NCBI RefSeq assembly: GCF_017654505.1
Contig: NC_054548.1
Span: 34,981,774 to 35,045,773 of the forward strand
Origin: Polyodon spathula
Lineage: Eukaryota > Chordata > Actinopteri > Acipenseriformes > Polyodontidae
Length of the DNA stretch: 64,000 nucleotides
Reading direction: 5' to 3'
Positions 1 through 13,356 of this stretch are shown piece after piece. The notes beneath the pieces were generated by a model. The model was not told where the DNA came from. It saw only the letters and a program-made list of their open reading frames with translations, and made no database searches. How positions within the stretch are numbered: the stretch's first letter is position 1; each line of letters starts with the position of its first letter. A program made the position numbers and the translations under genes.

Positions 1-1
1 C

Positions 2-178
2 CTCTCTGAGAACCATAGACCCTTGTCTCAGCAACTGGAAGAGCTGTGCCTAATTGCCAGGAATCTGCTATGGTTGTCCAAGCATAGCAGACAAGCAATA
101 GGCAGAAACCTGGCAGCATTGGTGGCTGCACGCAGACAGCTCTGGCTCTCTCAAGCACTATTATGTGGACAGAACTAA
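2..178 (+). pseudogene. DIRS-type retroelement gag-like fragment
   Basis: An open frame of 58 codons enters from the left edge and stops at 176-178. It reads like the gag-type protein of DIRS/Ngaro tyrosine-recombinase retrotransposons, with the segments LEELCLIARNLLWLSKH and NLAALVAARRQLWLSQA. In that family this helical stretch recurs in ORF1. The frame is cut by the window edge and ends in a stop where intact copies continue. The recombinase tail at 334-511 lies just downstream, so most of the element has been lost. The family assignment is from memory of conserved motifs. Confidence 0.5.
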
Positions 179-333
179 AAGCTGGAGGCAGTCAGAACAA
201 TTTTTTGTCTGTTACAGAGCTAAGCCTGAGGGATAGGCTCTGACTAAACAGCATCTATCCAAATGGATAACAGGTGCAATACACACTACTTATGAAATGG
301 CCAATCTGCCCCGTGCCCGAGAAGCTCACCGGC

Positions 334-511
334 CGTTCCACTAGGGGTCAGACGACCTTCATGGGCTTTGTTCCAGGGTGCAGCGGTTTGGGCTTCTTCC
401 CATACGTTTGCCAGGTTCTATCGGCTGAACATCATGGACCCGCAGAATCCTGGATTTGGCACGAAAATATTGAGGGTGGCTTCCCAATCCATCTTCACAA
501 TAGAACATTAG
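334..511 (+). pseudogene. DIRS/Ngaro tyrosine recombinase C-terminal remnant
   Basis: Two frames together resemble the end of a DIRS-type tyrosine recombinase. At 334 one frame reads RSTRGQTTF, like the catalytic H/R-x-x-R box. From 362 another frame reads ALFQGAAVWASSHTFARFY followed by RLNIMDPQNPGFG, where the FY tyrosine matches the nucleophile position. The frame change between the boxes shows a frameshift. A stop follows at 509-511. With the gag-like piece at 2-178 this is one collapsed element with its reverse transcriptase missing. Confidence 0.55.
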
Positions 512-1946
512 AGGCGAGTCCTTGTAATGTTTTTCAGTTACAGGAACACTGTTGTAGCACAAGAGTCTTTGCTTAGCTTGTAACTCAGTTTTGTATACCA
601 TGTCTTGTGACAGTTAGGTATACACATATACAGTAAGATGGGTCCTTACTGCTGGTAATTAATTCAGGCACAAGGCAGTTGGCTTGTCCTCTGCAGTTGT
701 TATGTATGCTTTATGTCCTTGCAACAGCTTGGGTGTACTGACCCATTTTGTAATGGTTAATATTCCTATTTCAGGGAATCAGGATTATGATAATAACCCA
801 ATGTTTTAATAAATGTGTACACTGTCAATCTGAAGAATAATACAGTGATACAGCACATTAATGCAATACTCATTGTTTATGGTTCTAAGGTCTTTAAAAC
901 AGAACTATAAATGGAAAAAGACTAAATTTGAAGAGACCATTGAAATCGTAACTGTAGCTAAAACACAGATTTAAATGTCCATGAAAACCTAGGTTAACGT
1001 TGTGCTTGTTTTTAAACAAAATGCATTCGTGCAGCTTGCTCAGTCGTTCAGCCTCCTTTTGGTTTGAAAATAAACCTGTGCTTTGTTTAAAACTAAAATA
1101 CTTGCTTTGAAATCTTCCTCACCTTTCTGAATACATTTGTTGGTACAGTAGTTTTGCCTTCTCCATGACCAGCACGTCACTTATGTCTGAGCGCCTATCT
1201 GGTTTCATTCCACGCATGATTGAGTGACTGCATACTTCTGGTTGAAAGAGGGGGTTTGGTTGACCGTCGGTTTATAAGTTTGGTGTTCGTAACTCTGGGG
1301 TTCTACTGTATACAATAGAAAGAAACAAAAGAAAAAACATTTTGTCTTTGCAGAATTTGGTAGAGTCTACTGTAAATATTGCGTGCATTTTGGTTGAAAA
1401 ATAGTGGAAAAAAAAATGCAGAGAAACTTGAAAGGTTATACACAAGTCCTTTTAAAACTCTGGGGTTCACCAGTTACAAAACTGAAAGAGTGTCAACAAA
1501 AATCTGAATATCTGTGATGCAACTAACTAAAACACCTGTACATCAGGAGTTGAATTCAGCTTATAAAGACAGGCAGAAGCTATTTTTATATTTGAATAAC
1601 TCCCAAGTATTGCTTGTTATAGTTGTACTCTTAGTATGTCACTTAAATGTACTAGCAAATGTGTTCCAAATTGCACAGAAAGAAATCCGCTCCTCACTAA
1701 TTGATTGTATTCACTGTTAAATAAAACCAAAATCCTACAAGTTATATTCTACTTTTTTGTGTGTGTTTTGTGTGATGGGGAGGGGGCAAGTAAATTAAGA
1801 AGGACAAGTAGATTTTTCTAGCATTTTTGTCCCTTGGACAATACGTTTTTTTCAAGAATTGCACACCCCTACATTAAATACATTTCATTTGAACTCTTTG
1901 TCACACACTACACTGTGAATACAATAACTGCCTTGATTTTGGACCA

Positions 1947-1948
<2 letters not shown>
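512..1948. other. noncoding AT-rich DNA
   Basis: No convincing coding frame is present. The short ORFs here have no recognisable domains. The first few hundred bases may be the untranslated end of the DIRS remnant. I see no tRNA, no clear promoter and no long repeat. Confidence 0.4.

Positions 1949-1998
<50 letters not shown>
1949..1998. repeat. (CTTT)n microsatellite
   Basis: About 12 uninterrupted CTTT units are read directly from the sequence. Confidence 0.97.
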
Positions 1999-3334
1999 AG
2001 TAATTTAGTTAAGTTAGATACAGTACAGCAGAAGCAAAATACAAGTCACATGTAAATGTCATTGATTACAGTTCTTATTCCAGAGGACATGAAAGGTTAT
2101 GTTAAAATAACATTTTTCCTTTACATGTTTGTATAATCTTTACACTAGTCAATGTTTTAAAACATAATCTTAATAGTTTTTCATCACATGTTGTTTTTAA
2201 TCAAATTTATAATTTTTTAATCTTTATTTTTATTATTCCATCCTAGCCTTCTATATATGTTTAGGTTTGTATTTGACAATAGTCTTCCACGTACTGTGTG
2301 CTAAGTCTGTGATTTATGAGGACCCTCTGTGTCTGCACTGGTTTGAATATAAGGTAAGAGCTGAAGATACAGAATAATACATGATTCTAGTTCATAATGT
2401 TAGCTCTTGATTGCAGCAGGTCCTAACAGACAATCGTTAGGAAGCTTAAATGCACCGTGTGACGCAGGACAAGGGATCTATTCCATTGATTTAAATCCAG
2501 CCGCTCCAGTCATTCACACCAGCATTACTGTACCAAGGTGGTGATGGCTGTTGCCAAAGGGTGCTTGTCAGAGTAAGTTGTCATTGGGTTAGATTTTAAA
2601 AGCTATGTTAATAGTGCAAAACTGCAATACTTGTCAATATACCATAAGAAAATTCAATAGATTAGGAGGTGAAGTATCTTGATGTGTGGACAATGCAGTA
2701 TACATCTGATACAGGTGGGAATTTTGACTACCTAGTGGTACTCAGATGCTAACAGACTAAAACTTATTATTAATGGGTTATTCATTTTTCCTTTTTTACT
2801 AATGAAAACCCGACCTTTACATTTTCCAGTTTGTAACCAGCATATTCTATCAAAAATGAATGTACAGTGTCAAACAAATAATTGTATTTTGAATACCTTA
2901 ACGCATATGGATGATACAGTATTGAAAAGCAGGCTGTACGGTAAATCCACATCAGTATTTTTTTAATCTAGGCTTGTAGTCTTTTTGGTAGTAAGTTTGA
3001 TAAATTATTTTTAAAATAAATGGCTAATGCTGAATATAGATTAGTGGGCCACATATACCCGTTTTTCAGTGCTGACCTGTAATTCTTTCATTTGGCTTTA
3101 CTTACAGCATGTCTGTCCCCTGGCTACTCTATGCTGCTTGAACTTGGAGAAGTATGATTATCTCCATGAATATGTGTTTGGTAGTTACTGAAAAAAGCAG
3201 GGACCTGTGGGATTATTCATAAGAAAACAAAACATTTATCGGTTAACTCGAATAGCTTTTTCTTTGATACAGCTTAATAAATATTTAACCTGAAAGGTTT
3301 GAGTTTTAGTCATTCAGATTTTCATTCAAATAAA

Positions 3335-3342
<8 letters not shown>
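1999..3342. other. noncoding AT-rich DNA
   Basis: No coding frame of interest and no recognised element. The stretch ends in an A-run that leads into the AT microsatellite. Confidence 0.4.

Positions 3343-3402
<60 letters not shown>
3343..3402. repeat. (AT)n microsatellite
   Basis: About 30 AT units directly follow an A11 run. Confidence 0.97.
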
Positions 3403-3406
<4 letters not shown>

Positions 3407-3539
3407 ACAAAAATGATAGCAAAAACGATAGCATCTCTTCATACATCATGACATCATTAGACAGTTAACATCAAGGTCAGTATTTTTCTTTTGCCTGGGA
3501 AGCATCTGGTTTCCTGCACTGTATTTCAAAGTTGACATA

Positions 3540-5030
3540 CAGTAATGTGCAAAAGTTTTAGGTAGGTGTGAAAAAATGCTGTAAAGTAAGAATGCTTTCA
3601 AAAATAGACATGTTAATAGTTTATATTTATCAATTAACAAAATGCAAAGTGAGTGAACAGAAGAAAAATCTACATCAAATTCATATTTGGTGTGACCACC
3701 CTTTGCCTTCAAAACAATTCAAAATAATTCTTCTAGGTACACTTGCACACAGTTTTTGAAGGAACTCGGCAGGTAGGTTGGCCCAAACATCTTGGAGAAC
3801 TAACCACAGTTCTTCTGTGGATTTAGGCAGCCTCAGTTGCTTCTCTCTCTTCATTTAATCCCAGACAGACTCGATGATGTTGAGATCAGGGCTCTGTGGG
3901 GGCTACACCATCACTTCCAGGACTCCTTGTTCTTCTGTATGCTGAAGATAGTTCTTAATGACTTTCGCTGTATGTTTGGGGTTGTTGTCATGCTGCAGAA
4001 TAAATTTGGGGCCAATCAGATGCCTCCCTGATGGTATTGCATGATGGATAAGTATCTGCCTGTACTTCTCAGCATTGAGGAGACCATGAATTCTGACCAA
4101 ATCCACAACTCCATTTGCAGAAAGGCAGCCCCAAACTTGCAAGGCACCTCCACCATGCTTCACTGTTGCCTGCAGACACTCATTCGTGTACCGCTCTCCA
4201 GCCCTTCGGCAAACAAACTGCCTTCTGCTACAGCCAAATATTTCAAATTTTGACTCATCAGTCCAGAGCACCTGATGCCATTTTTCTGCACCCCAGTTCC
4301 TGTGTTTTCGTGCATAGTTGAGTCGCTTGGCCTTGCTTCCACGTTGGAGGTATGGCTTTTTGGCCGCAAGTCTTCCGACCAGACTTCTCCGGACAGTAGA
4401 TGGGTGTACCAGGGTGCCATTGTTTTTTGCCAAATCTGAGCTGATGGCATTGCTGGACAGCTTCCGATTGCAAAGGGAAGTAAGCATGATGTGTCTTTCA
4501 TCTGCTGCAGTAAGTTTCCTTGGCCGATCACTGCGTCTACGGTCCTCAACATTGCCTGTTTCTTTGTGCTTCTTCACATCTGAAAACCCCTATCTGCCTT
4601 GAAATTTCTTCCTGGGAGAGACCTTGCTGATGCAGTATAACTACCTTGTGTCTTGTTGCTGTGCTTAGTCTTGCCATGGTTTATGACTTTTGACAGTAAA
4701 CTGTCTTCAGCAACTTTACCTTGTTAGCTGAGTTTGGCTGTTCCTCACCCAGTTTTATTCCTCCTACACAGCTGTTTCTGTTTCAGTTAATGATTGTGTT
4801 TCAACCTACATATTGAATTGATGATCATTAGCACTTGTTTGGTAAAATTGTTTAATCATACACCTGACTATATGCCTACAAAACCCCTGACTTTGTGCAA
4901 GTGCACCTAGAAGAATTGATGCTGTTTTGAAGGCAAAGGGTGGTCACACCAAATATGGATTTGATGTAGATTTTTGAATAAATGAATAAAATGAAAAGCA
5001 ACATGATCAACTATGGCTTGATTCACATGC
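3540..5030 (-). mobile_element. Tc1-like DNA transposon, 3' arm truncated
   Basis: The left end reads CAGTAATGTGCAAAAG directly after a TA, as expected for Tc1 insertions. An inner inverted repeat is clear: 3668-3752 is matched in reverse complement by about 4886-4976, including the shared block GGTGTGACCACCCTTTGCC. This long-arm layout is usual for fish Tc1 elements. Beyond about 4976 the right arm no longer mirrors the left, so the terminal repeat is broken. The transposase lies on the minus strand (3681-4677). Confidence 0.85.
3681..4677 (-). pseudogene. Tc1-like transposase, inactivated
   Basis: The minus-strand frame starts at the ATG at 4675-4677 (MARLSTATRHKVVILHQQG) and ends near the stop at 3681. 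A 224-codon piece (3903-4577) holds most of the protein: an HTH region, then the catalytic box LWTDESKFE (first D) and LQHDNNPKHTA (second D). The third acidic residue, in SPDLNIIE, sits just after an in-frame TAG where the family has Trp. A second stop occurs after VWD. Near codon 45 a frameshift or deletion joins QIGV to the downstream frame. The element cannot encode active enzyme. Confidence 0.88.
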
Positions 5031-7879
5031 ATTTAAAAATTGATTCTACAGTCATGACTGTGATGTTGTCACGCGAATACATCGTGAAACAGCAAAAGGA
5101 TGTCCTTTTGGCAAAACAACTTTAACGGCAGGGTCAATCGCTTTCTCACGATAAAAATAGCTGTAAAAACCATGTAAACCGGAGCAGGAATCATGCTTGT
5201 GGCTCACAAGGTTTCAGCAGTCAAGTTCCCTTTGTTCTGTCTTAATCTCACATAATCTCCAGCAGAAAGGCTGTACAAAACACACACACACACACACACA
5301 CAATGTACATTTATGGACTACTAAAATTAGAAGCGATGCGGTTATACTCATACCTTCAAACGCCAACTGCAGTCATTACAAATGCATTTTAAACATCATC
5401 ATCAATATCAAAAGTTTTATTCAAGCACATCGTATCAAACATCTGCACAGCCGAAACGCTGTATGAAAAACTACTTCACCATTGCTCCTTCAAAGCGCAC
5501 TTGGTTTATAAAGACGACAAACGCACAACTCCTTGTGCACACTACCTAATGTATGTCAAAATGTAACTCTAATAACGTGTTGGACTCCAACCAGTCAGTT
5601 GAATTCTATATCCAGTCACTCTGATTTCCTTTCAGCAAGTCAGAACTGCAAGTAAAAGCACCTCTTTGAGACAAAGGTTACACCCAGGCATGGACAGTGT
5701 GTAACGAGAGCTCAGATACAAATGAAATGGCTCGTAGCAGATAAAACATGATAGACTCTCCATTGTCTGCATTGACAGTAACGGAATTTGTTGAACCCCA
5801 AAGGTGTGTTCACCCAATCCTTTTATTAATTATGTACACACAGCAGATATATTCAGTGACATTTCTGCAGGTAATATATATAGTGTGCAGCTTATTTTAT
5901 GTTTAGTTTTTCATTAGCTTTCTGTAAAGTGGCTAACTTATCTGTTGTACATGTGTAGGCTTGTCTGCTGGGAAAACCTGTTGCAGTACTTTTTGTCCAA
6001 GCTATACTTAAAAAAAAAAACAAAAACGAAAAAACAAACAAAAAAACAAAACAAACAAAAAAAACAGGAATGGCAACGTACTGTGTATGTTAGCTGAACA
6101 TATTTTTGAAAACAAAAACGAGTCAGCTTCTCATAGGAATTGAGTGTGGATAAATTTGGTTTATGCACAAAGCAGCAGTCTGTTCAGTGACAGTGGTTTT
6201 GGGTGTCCTGAACTGTAGACTGTCAAAGACCAGGCCACTTATCTACAGGTAATGATCACTGCAGGCAATAGAAATGATATTGTAAACCGAAAAGGTTTTT
6301 GTGGATGTTGACATTAACCATTTCATCCAGTTTTACTGGGTGTTGACACTAATCATCTTACTGTATCTTTAAAAAAAAAAAAAATATTCAAACTTCACAC
6401 ATTTGTGTGTAGTGGAAGATGCATACTGTAAAGGACTTGGCCACTAATTTCTTAAAGAATTGTTTTCAACTCCGTTGATTTTAGATTTGAAACTGTTCAA
6501 TAAAAGCTTGACAGTTCTCTGTGAGAGATCCAGCTGTTCTGTTTACGCTAAACACATTACTTGTGTTGATTTGAGAGAGAAAAAAATATTCAATTTTCTT
6601 ATTTGGGATAATAAACAATTAATTGAAAACACAAACAAAACCATAACATGCAGTAGCACTAACGTAGTCTGTGCAGTACTGTGTCTTACCACAAACGCCA
6701 AAACTAAACGCACAGGTCAGGCTGGCAGATCGCTTTCACTGATCCTGTGTACGGTATATTTTTTGTTTTGTTTTTAAACTGCTCTCGGTCTGAACTCCCA
6801 CCCGGAACCGAGTGCTGCAGGTTTATATGCAGGTTATTTTAACAAAATAATTACAAACGCTTAAACAATAATTCAAAAAAAGTCAGCAGCCACATTCTCG
6901 CGAGATGTCTGGCAGATAAGAACTGCTACCATCGCATCTGCCAGACCTCATCCAAACCAAACAATAACAAAGAAAACATCGTATTTTTAATTAACACAAC
7001 ATCCATTCAAATCAACAATAACACCACAGTCGGCTCTTCACCGTCCTTTATATACAGTGGATACCCATTATAAAATAAATAAACAAATACATGTACAGGG
7101 CTTCTCGCCCTGTTAGAATCCCTCAAAAAAAAAAAAAGTAAAAGGGAGTGTGCATATATGCTATTCTGTTTTACCCCCATGAATTTAAAGTGAAATCGTT
7201 AAGTCGATTTTGTGTCGTCTTGAAGACGGCACTGAAGTGCGAGTTGTGTTGCTAAAGTAAGATGCAGCGATGCATCCCAGCTACAGCTCTGTATTTAGTC
7301 TGGAAGCGCTTGGTGGTTTAGCGTATAGCAACAATGCAAAACCAGTAACTCCAGTTTAATTGATTAACTCCGAAAGCAAAACTGATGAATTTATGTTTGT
7401 GATTTTTATTCATTCATTCAGAATCCAGTAGTATGTACCCTAGCTGCTTATTGCAGTGAGGTAGTGTGATGGGCGATGGGCTTGTAATTAGGGATGGGAA
7501 ATTTTAAACCTGCAAACTCTAAAGAAGTTAGAAAAACGTTGAATAATATGCTAGTAAATCGGTCACTTGACAAATTTCACCAAACTTTTTTTTTTGGTAT
7601 TCATTTTAGTAATGTATCATCATATACAGCCAGTCCATTGTGTATCTGGTGTCACAGTAAGGGCGGATATTATAAAAAAGGAAGGGGTTTGGCAATTGCC
7701 TCCCAAGTAGCAACAAAAAGATTGACAATGGGGTGTTTTTTATTCTTGGTTGATCTGGCGCTTCATCGGTGCACTCTGTTTTTCATTGCTGTAGTGGGTG
7801 TGGTATGGTATCAACTCCACTGAGTAATACAGTTAATGACAAGTGTTTTTCTGAAGTTTTATTATATATTTTTAATAAA
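5031..7879. other. noncoding DNA with simple repeats
   Basis: It contains a (CA)n tract at 5281-5302 and an A-rich CAAA stretch near 6008-6064. Around 6780-7130 a block has a TATATAAAG-like motif on the minus strand and could be old repeat sequence, but I could not define ends. I see no supported gene. Confidence 0.4.
5281..5302. repeat. (CA)n microsatellite
   Basis: Eleven CA units. Confidence 0.95.
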
Positions 7880-8065
7880 ATGGCATGTATAAACAAAGGA
7901 ACAAAGCGAAGACACGGTATTTTGAGGAACCAGACGAGAACCGCGGTATGTAAATTATGCCAAACAGAATTTCCATACCACAAAAAGCACGTTCAATGCT
8001 TCACCATTTGAAATAAAAACATTCAGAAATTACTGTGGATGGAGTTACTGAATGCAGTAAAAAGC
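7880..8065 (+). pseudogene. BED zinc-finger fossil (hAT/ZBED-like transposase N terminus)
   Basis: From the ATG at 7880 the frame reads KGTKRRHGILRNQTRTAVC, then KLCQTEFPYHK, giving a CxxC pair. One nucleotide frame change later the sequence reads STSMLHHLK, then KHSEITVDG, giving the H...H half of a BED finger (CxxC...HxxxH type). BED fingers sit at the N terminus of hAT transposases and of ZBED genes derived from them. No downstream catalytic region is visible, so this is a broken fragment. Confidence 0.6.
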
Positions 8066-8237
8066 AAACCTCCATAATAAACAGAACGCTCCAGGTGGCG
8101 ACTGACATTTAGCCCATTACATCCATGTGAACACGTGTAGGACAAGTTTTTTTTTTTTTTTGTTCCCCCCCCAATATTAATTCAAAGAACGTGTACATGT
8201 AAATGAATTATGTATAGGCTTTAATTTACCAGAACAA

Positions 8238-8263
8238 TTATTATTATTATTATTATTATTATT
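8238..8263. repeat. (TTA)n microsatellite
   Basis: About nine TTA units. Confidence 0.93.
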
Positions 8264-10239
8264 GGTTTTGTTTTATTCTTTGATATGAAAATATAATGGG
8301 GGAAAAAAGGTTTAGTTTAGTGTATTCACTTTGTGCCCACAGGGACAGCACAGGTACATCTCAGCAGTGCAGCACTAATACAAAGAGAGACATTTACTAA
8401 GATAAAAATAATTATACAAGTGCTTTTAAAAAGACCAAATTCCCATTTGGCTTTTTACATTTTTTTTTAAATATATATAGATTCTGTTGGTTTAAGTATT
8501 ACATGTAGGATAGCTGCTATAAGATCGTTATCTTTATTAAAAATATGCACGGATGAATCTACCGGTTAACCAACTAGTGCCCATTTAACCAATCCAAAAT
8601 TAATCGAACGACAGTACTAATTTCAGTTTCTAATTTTACATTTATTTTTATTTATTTTTAATTTGTAGTAAAGTCTTTCCAATGTTAAGATATTATTTGC
8701 TTATTTAGGGGTTCTTTGCTTGGACAATACTAACCAGAGCTGTCAGTATACATCATAGTGTAATATAAATAGTGTGTGTAGACATGGTTTAAACACTGAC
8801 ACCTGCATGGCATTTAAACATCCATAAAAATGTACCAAAAGCACATTCCTAGGTCTGCTGAAGGTGTGTCTCTTGTCTGTCAGTTTTGGACACAGTGGGC
8901 CAGACAGTAGATGGACTTGCTGCATACAAAACTTCTGATGTTTCAATAGTGCTGTGGCAAGTGTCACATTTGTCTGCAGTAACCCCCATATATTTTTGGT
9001 TGCTTTTTTTTCTGCTGAGATTAAATTGTTGAGTTTACTGTGGGACAGGGGGCAGGGTCTTTTGATGTTTTAGGGTCTCGTGAGACAAGAAACTATGCTG
9101 CTTTCTGGACATTGGAATCCCACAGCTTCACTTACTCCTGCTCCTAGACTGCTCTTCAGTCATAGATTGAGATTAAATGTCTGACTTGTTTTTTTTTGTT
9201 TTTTTTTTACCAAAAAAGTTGTCCAAAACCAAGTGTCGAAACATTAAAAAATAAATAATTAAAGAATGCTGCTAAATACGAGTTACAGGCATGATAGTGA
9301 GGTCTGTGAGTTTATTTTCCTCCTTTTTCACTGCAGTTTCTGAAATTCTATAAACTGAATTGTTTGGGAGGGGCGGCAGGGGCAGGAGATCCTACCCACA
9401 CAACCCTCTCTTGCACATTTACAATAAACTAACATCAACACAAGTAAAACAAGCTAAGCTACGGTATGTTTATTAAAATATTTACGGTAAGTCTTTTATA
9501 CGATGGAACCTCAATCAAGCCAAAAACCTGGATATATACAGTATGTCAGCACAGCTTGCTGGGAGACATTGAGCTACTGTAGTCTTCTTTCTACTTGGCT
9601 GGTACACCTTTAAACTGGTCTGCCATGATGTCATCACTGACGGAACCACCTCTGGTGCTATGACAACAATGCGTCATTCATTTGAAGTTTCTATTTAAAA
9701 ACATCAATCCACTGTGTTGCACTTAGTTTGGCATGAAGATACAGAGCTACAGTATACTGGCAATACAATATAATAATCTGAACAAATACAGCAGTTGCTT
9801 TAATCTGCCCATTTCTTTGGCACCTAATCGTGTCTGTAATTAGAGTTCTGCTTTTGGGGTTATTAGTAAATTGATAGGGAAATGGATAATGGGGTTTAAA
9901 CCGGTTCATTTACGATTATCAAATAAACAGTTTCATGCTGAATCAGTTTTTTATTTCTATTTATTAGAAATTAAATGCCTTTTTTGAATCCTACATTCTA
10001 CTCATTTCAAGGAACCTGACCGTTTCCCAGTGTTGTTTTTGAGGAAATGTTAAACCTCAATATAAAATGTTAATCCAGGGGTAGAAATCTACAAATACTG
10101 AGTGATGCCAAAATGTTTTTCCAGTGTGCCATGGTTGTTTAAAAGGAAAGTTTATTGTTTAAATGGCCTGTTCCTGTTTTTGCTACAGTAATTTCTCAGA
10201 ATTGTAGGGTCCCAGGTATAGGAAGCTGCCTTTTAACGC

Positions 10240-10243
<4 letters not shown>

Positions 10244-10294
<51 letters not shown>
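10244..10294. repeat. (GA)n microsatellite
   Basis: About 25 AG units without interruption. Confidence 0.97.
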
Positions 10295-10297
<3 letters not shown>

Positions 10298-13200
10298 TAT
10301 CCTCACAGTGGAGTTGAAACAACAGTGTTAGAAACAATTGGAATGGAACTTATGCTTCCTTGTTACATCTCTTTTGGATTTACTGTAAACGGTTTTGGAA
10401 TTGGGTAAATATGTGTCTTGAATTCTACAGTGTAAAGGTAAAGCTCTTTTGATTTATTTATTTTTCACCCTGTGCCTTCCAATTTCCTTGAAAGTGGTTA
10501 AATACAGTACAAAGAAAGGCACCACAGTTTGAAAGGTGTATTGATATGTCATGGAACTCAACTGTTACACAATTTACAGTGAACACTGTCGGGAAATCGG
10601 AGTTATGCTTTCTAGGGTACTTGCTATTAGCTGTAATTATTACTGTACTTCTTAGTTTGGAACTTGGATGGTCTTTTTAGAGACAGCGTTGACTGCAAAA
10701 TTTAGTTTGCTTCTTGAATTTTTAGGAAACCTTTCTTGGGAAAGACCTAATGTGAGCATGTGTGGTGTGTTTTTTTTTTTTTTGTTGTTTTTAACCCTCT
10801 GCATTGGGAGGGCGGAAGTTCATTTCCCATCTGTGTCTGTCAGAATGGAACCCAGACGTATCTAACTGGTGTGGTATGGCGATACTAGTGGTGTTTTGTA
10901 TTTGGTTAGTGGTGTAGCTTTCATTGTATTGTTGAGGTAGGGGAAAGGGGGAGGTTAGAAACTTGTAACTGGGACAAAACATGCTTGCATTGCTTCTTGA
11001 TTTGATGTGATGTAGTCATAACTACTGTAGCAATGAACTACCATACATCACCATAGTTGATTCAAGCCTTACCTACTGTAGCAGCTGATTCTGTAATATT
11101 AAGAGCCACCCATATACTGAAGCTGATATTTTTAATGATACTATACTGTACTTATTTATTTTTGTAATGTACAGTATGCCTTGTTGGCTGATAAATTTCA
11201 GAACTGTGAAATACAATACCATGATCTAATCTGCAGTACAATCACATTTTTTAAAAATCAGTTTCTTTGTAGAATAGAAGCCAGCATTTAAAGTTTGACA
11301 AACAAAATTGGATTAATGTTATTGCCCAACCCTGCAGTGACAGTTGAAAGGCTCACACCCTTCTTTGGGTTGTTGTTTTACTGTGTTATGTGAGTCAGTA
11401 AAGATCTGTACAGCACATTTTGTATTTTAAAATATAGCACTATTACTCGCTGTGCTTCATAAAGATTAATATTCTACTGTAAGCACCTGTGCTGTAATTC
11501 AGTACAGTTAGTTCAACACCCATTTTTTTTTAAATTTCAGTAATGAAGCTACTGAAGCAGTTTTTGTTTTTTGTTTTGTATTTCAGTTTTGTAATGAAAT
11601 AAGATGATGTTTCTTTTTAAAAGAACACAGTGTTGGTCTGGTACTATATATGTGTTCAATTCCAAAACAGTTAGTCTTTAAACTCTGCATTGTTTTTACA
11701 CTGGGCTGTTGGAAGGGTTTGTTGTAGGTATTTGGTTTTGTGTTACAGTGGCCTTTTAACCTCTTCTACTCTAACCTAGGACAAAGCATGTCAGTATAAT
11801 TATTCTTCCTGCTTGGAAGATCCTTTTAGTTTTGGCTTCTGTATTTGGGAAATTTTATAAAACAAGCCACTTGTGTTCAAGAGTCAGCAGTGCGATTTTT
11901 ATGGGTTTCATTTTATTGCTCCCTGACCGGAAAGTAATTGAACACCACGTGTAAAGAAATTTCAAGCATGCTTTTACAGTATGAAGCACAAATGAATATG
12001 TTGTTAGACGTTCGCCTGTTAAGACCGATTTTAAAGAGATCAATACTATACTCTGTTCATAGCTGTGGTTCATTGTCTCCCAACGTAAAAACAAACAAAT
12101 TAAAAATAAAAAAACTTGGATTGTAGCAGCTTTTCAAGGAAAAATCTACTGGGAGAAGGAGTTAAAATAAACATATCCTGCAGTGTGTTTTATCATTTTA
12201 TTTAACATATGATACAATAAAAAATGGTCAGGCTCTTTATTTACAGTTGATAGAACAATTGCTGTAGATCATTTTGTGGCAGTAGTACCTGTCTTGTTTT
12301 AATAATGTATATGAATTCAGTTATAATTTTGGATAAAGCAGAGTTTGTTGATACCACAGCTGGCAGTAGTCTGGTGATGAAACTAAAGCCCAAAGTCTTT
12401 TCCTAACATGAGAATAATTAGAACAGCTGTTCTGTGTTTTAATAAACAGGCATGTGTAGGTGCTGGAAGGAGTTACTTCCAAGGCATTTTACACGGTTGT
12501 CACAGGTTGAACTTTCCTATCTGAGTCTGGGGAGTTGTGTATTTGCGTGAAATGTTACTGACCAGTATATGCAAATCTAGCTATGTCATAGTCAAGTACA
12601 AGCACGATCTCCTGTTTGTGATGCAACATAAGATCAGTGCTGATTTACTAGATATATTTATCACATGTTTAAATATTTTTTCAGCATTCCCATGCATCCA
12701 TAGTTTTGCTTCTGAAGAATGACATGCACAGAATTTTAGATTTTTCTTGTTGTCTGTTTGCATTCCTTTAAAAGTAGATTCAGCTGCAGGGACACCCCAC
12801 CCCACCTCCTTAAAACCTGTTTGCCACATTATCATTCTAAGTCAAACAAACATGCACCTGCTGGTCCCAACAGCTGGATGGCTTTGAAGGAAAGCCAAAT
12901 ATATCAGGAAGCAAAGGGGAGAAGCAGCAGCATTCATGCTTGTTCTTGTAATGACAGAATGTAAAAGAAATTACCTGTATATTACAATGGGTTAAAAAAA
13001 TAACATCTTTCTGAAATGTACAGTACCTACAGTTACTGTATGTACAAACTGTCCTATAGTATTTTACATATATTGTACATGGCTTTAAAATGGATTTAAA
13101 GTATAGAAGTGTGAACTTCAAAAACACTCAATAAGGTAAAGTACACATGATTAGTTTTTGCGTTGGTGTGAATTGAAGTACATGGATACGGTTCAGTTCA

Positions 13201-13334
13201 TTTGCAGGCAGATGCGAAACATCCAAAACAGCATGATTCACACATGACAGTCAAGAAAATGAAACCTTTAAATGGACACCGTGTTAAAGCATTTAATGGG
13301 CATTCACATTTTCAGATTTCCTTTATATTTATGC

Positions 13335-13356
13335 GTGTGTGTGTGTGTGTGTGTGT
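13335..13356. repeat. (GT)n microsatellite
   Basis: Eleven GT units. Confidence 0.95.

Noticed and set aside
359..601. 80-codon minus-strand ORF
   Set aside because: Shadow of the + strand recombinase remnant.
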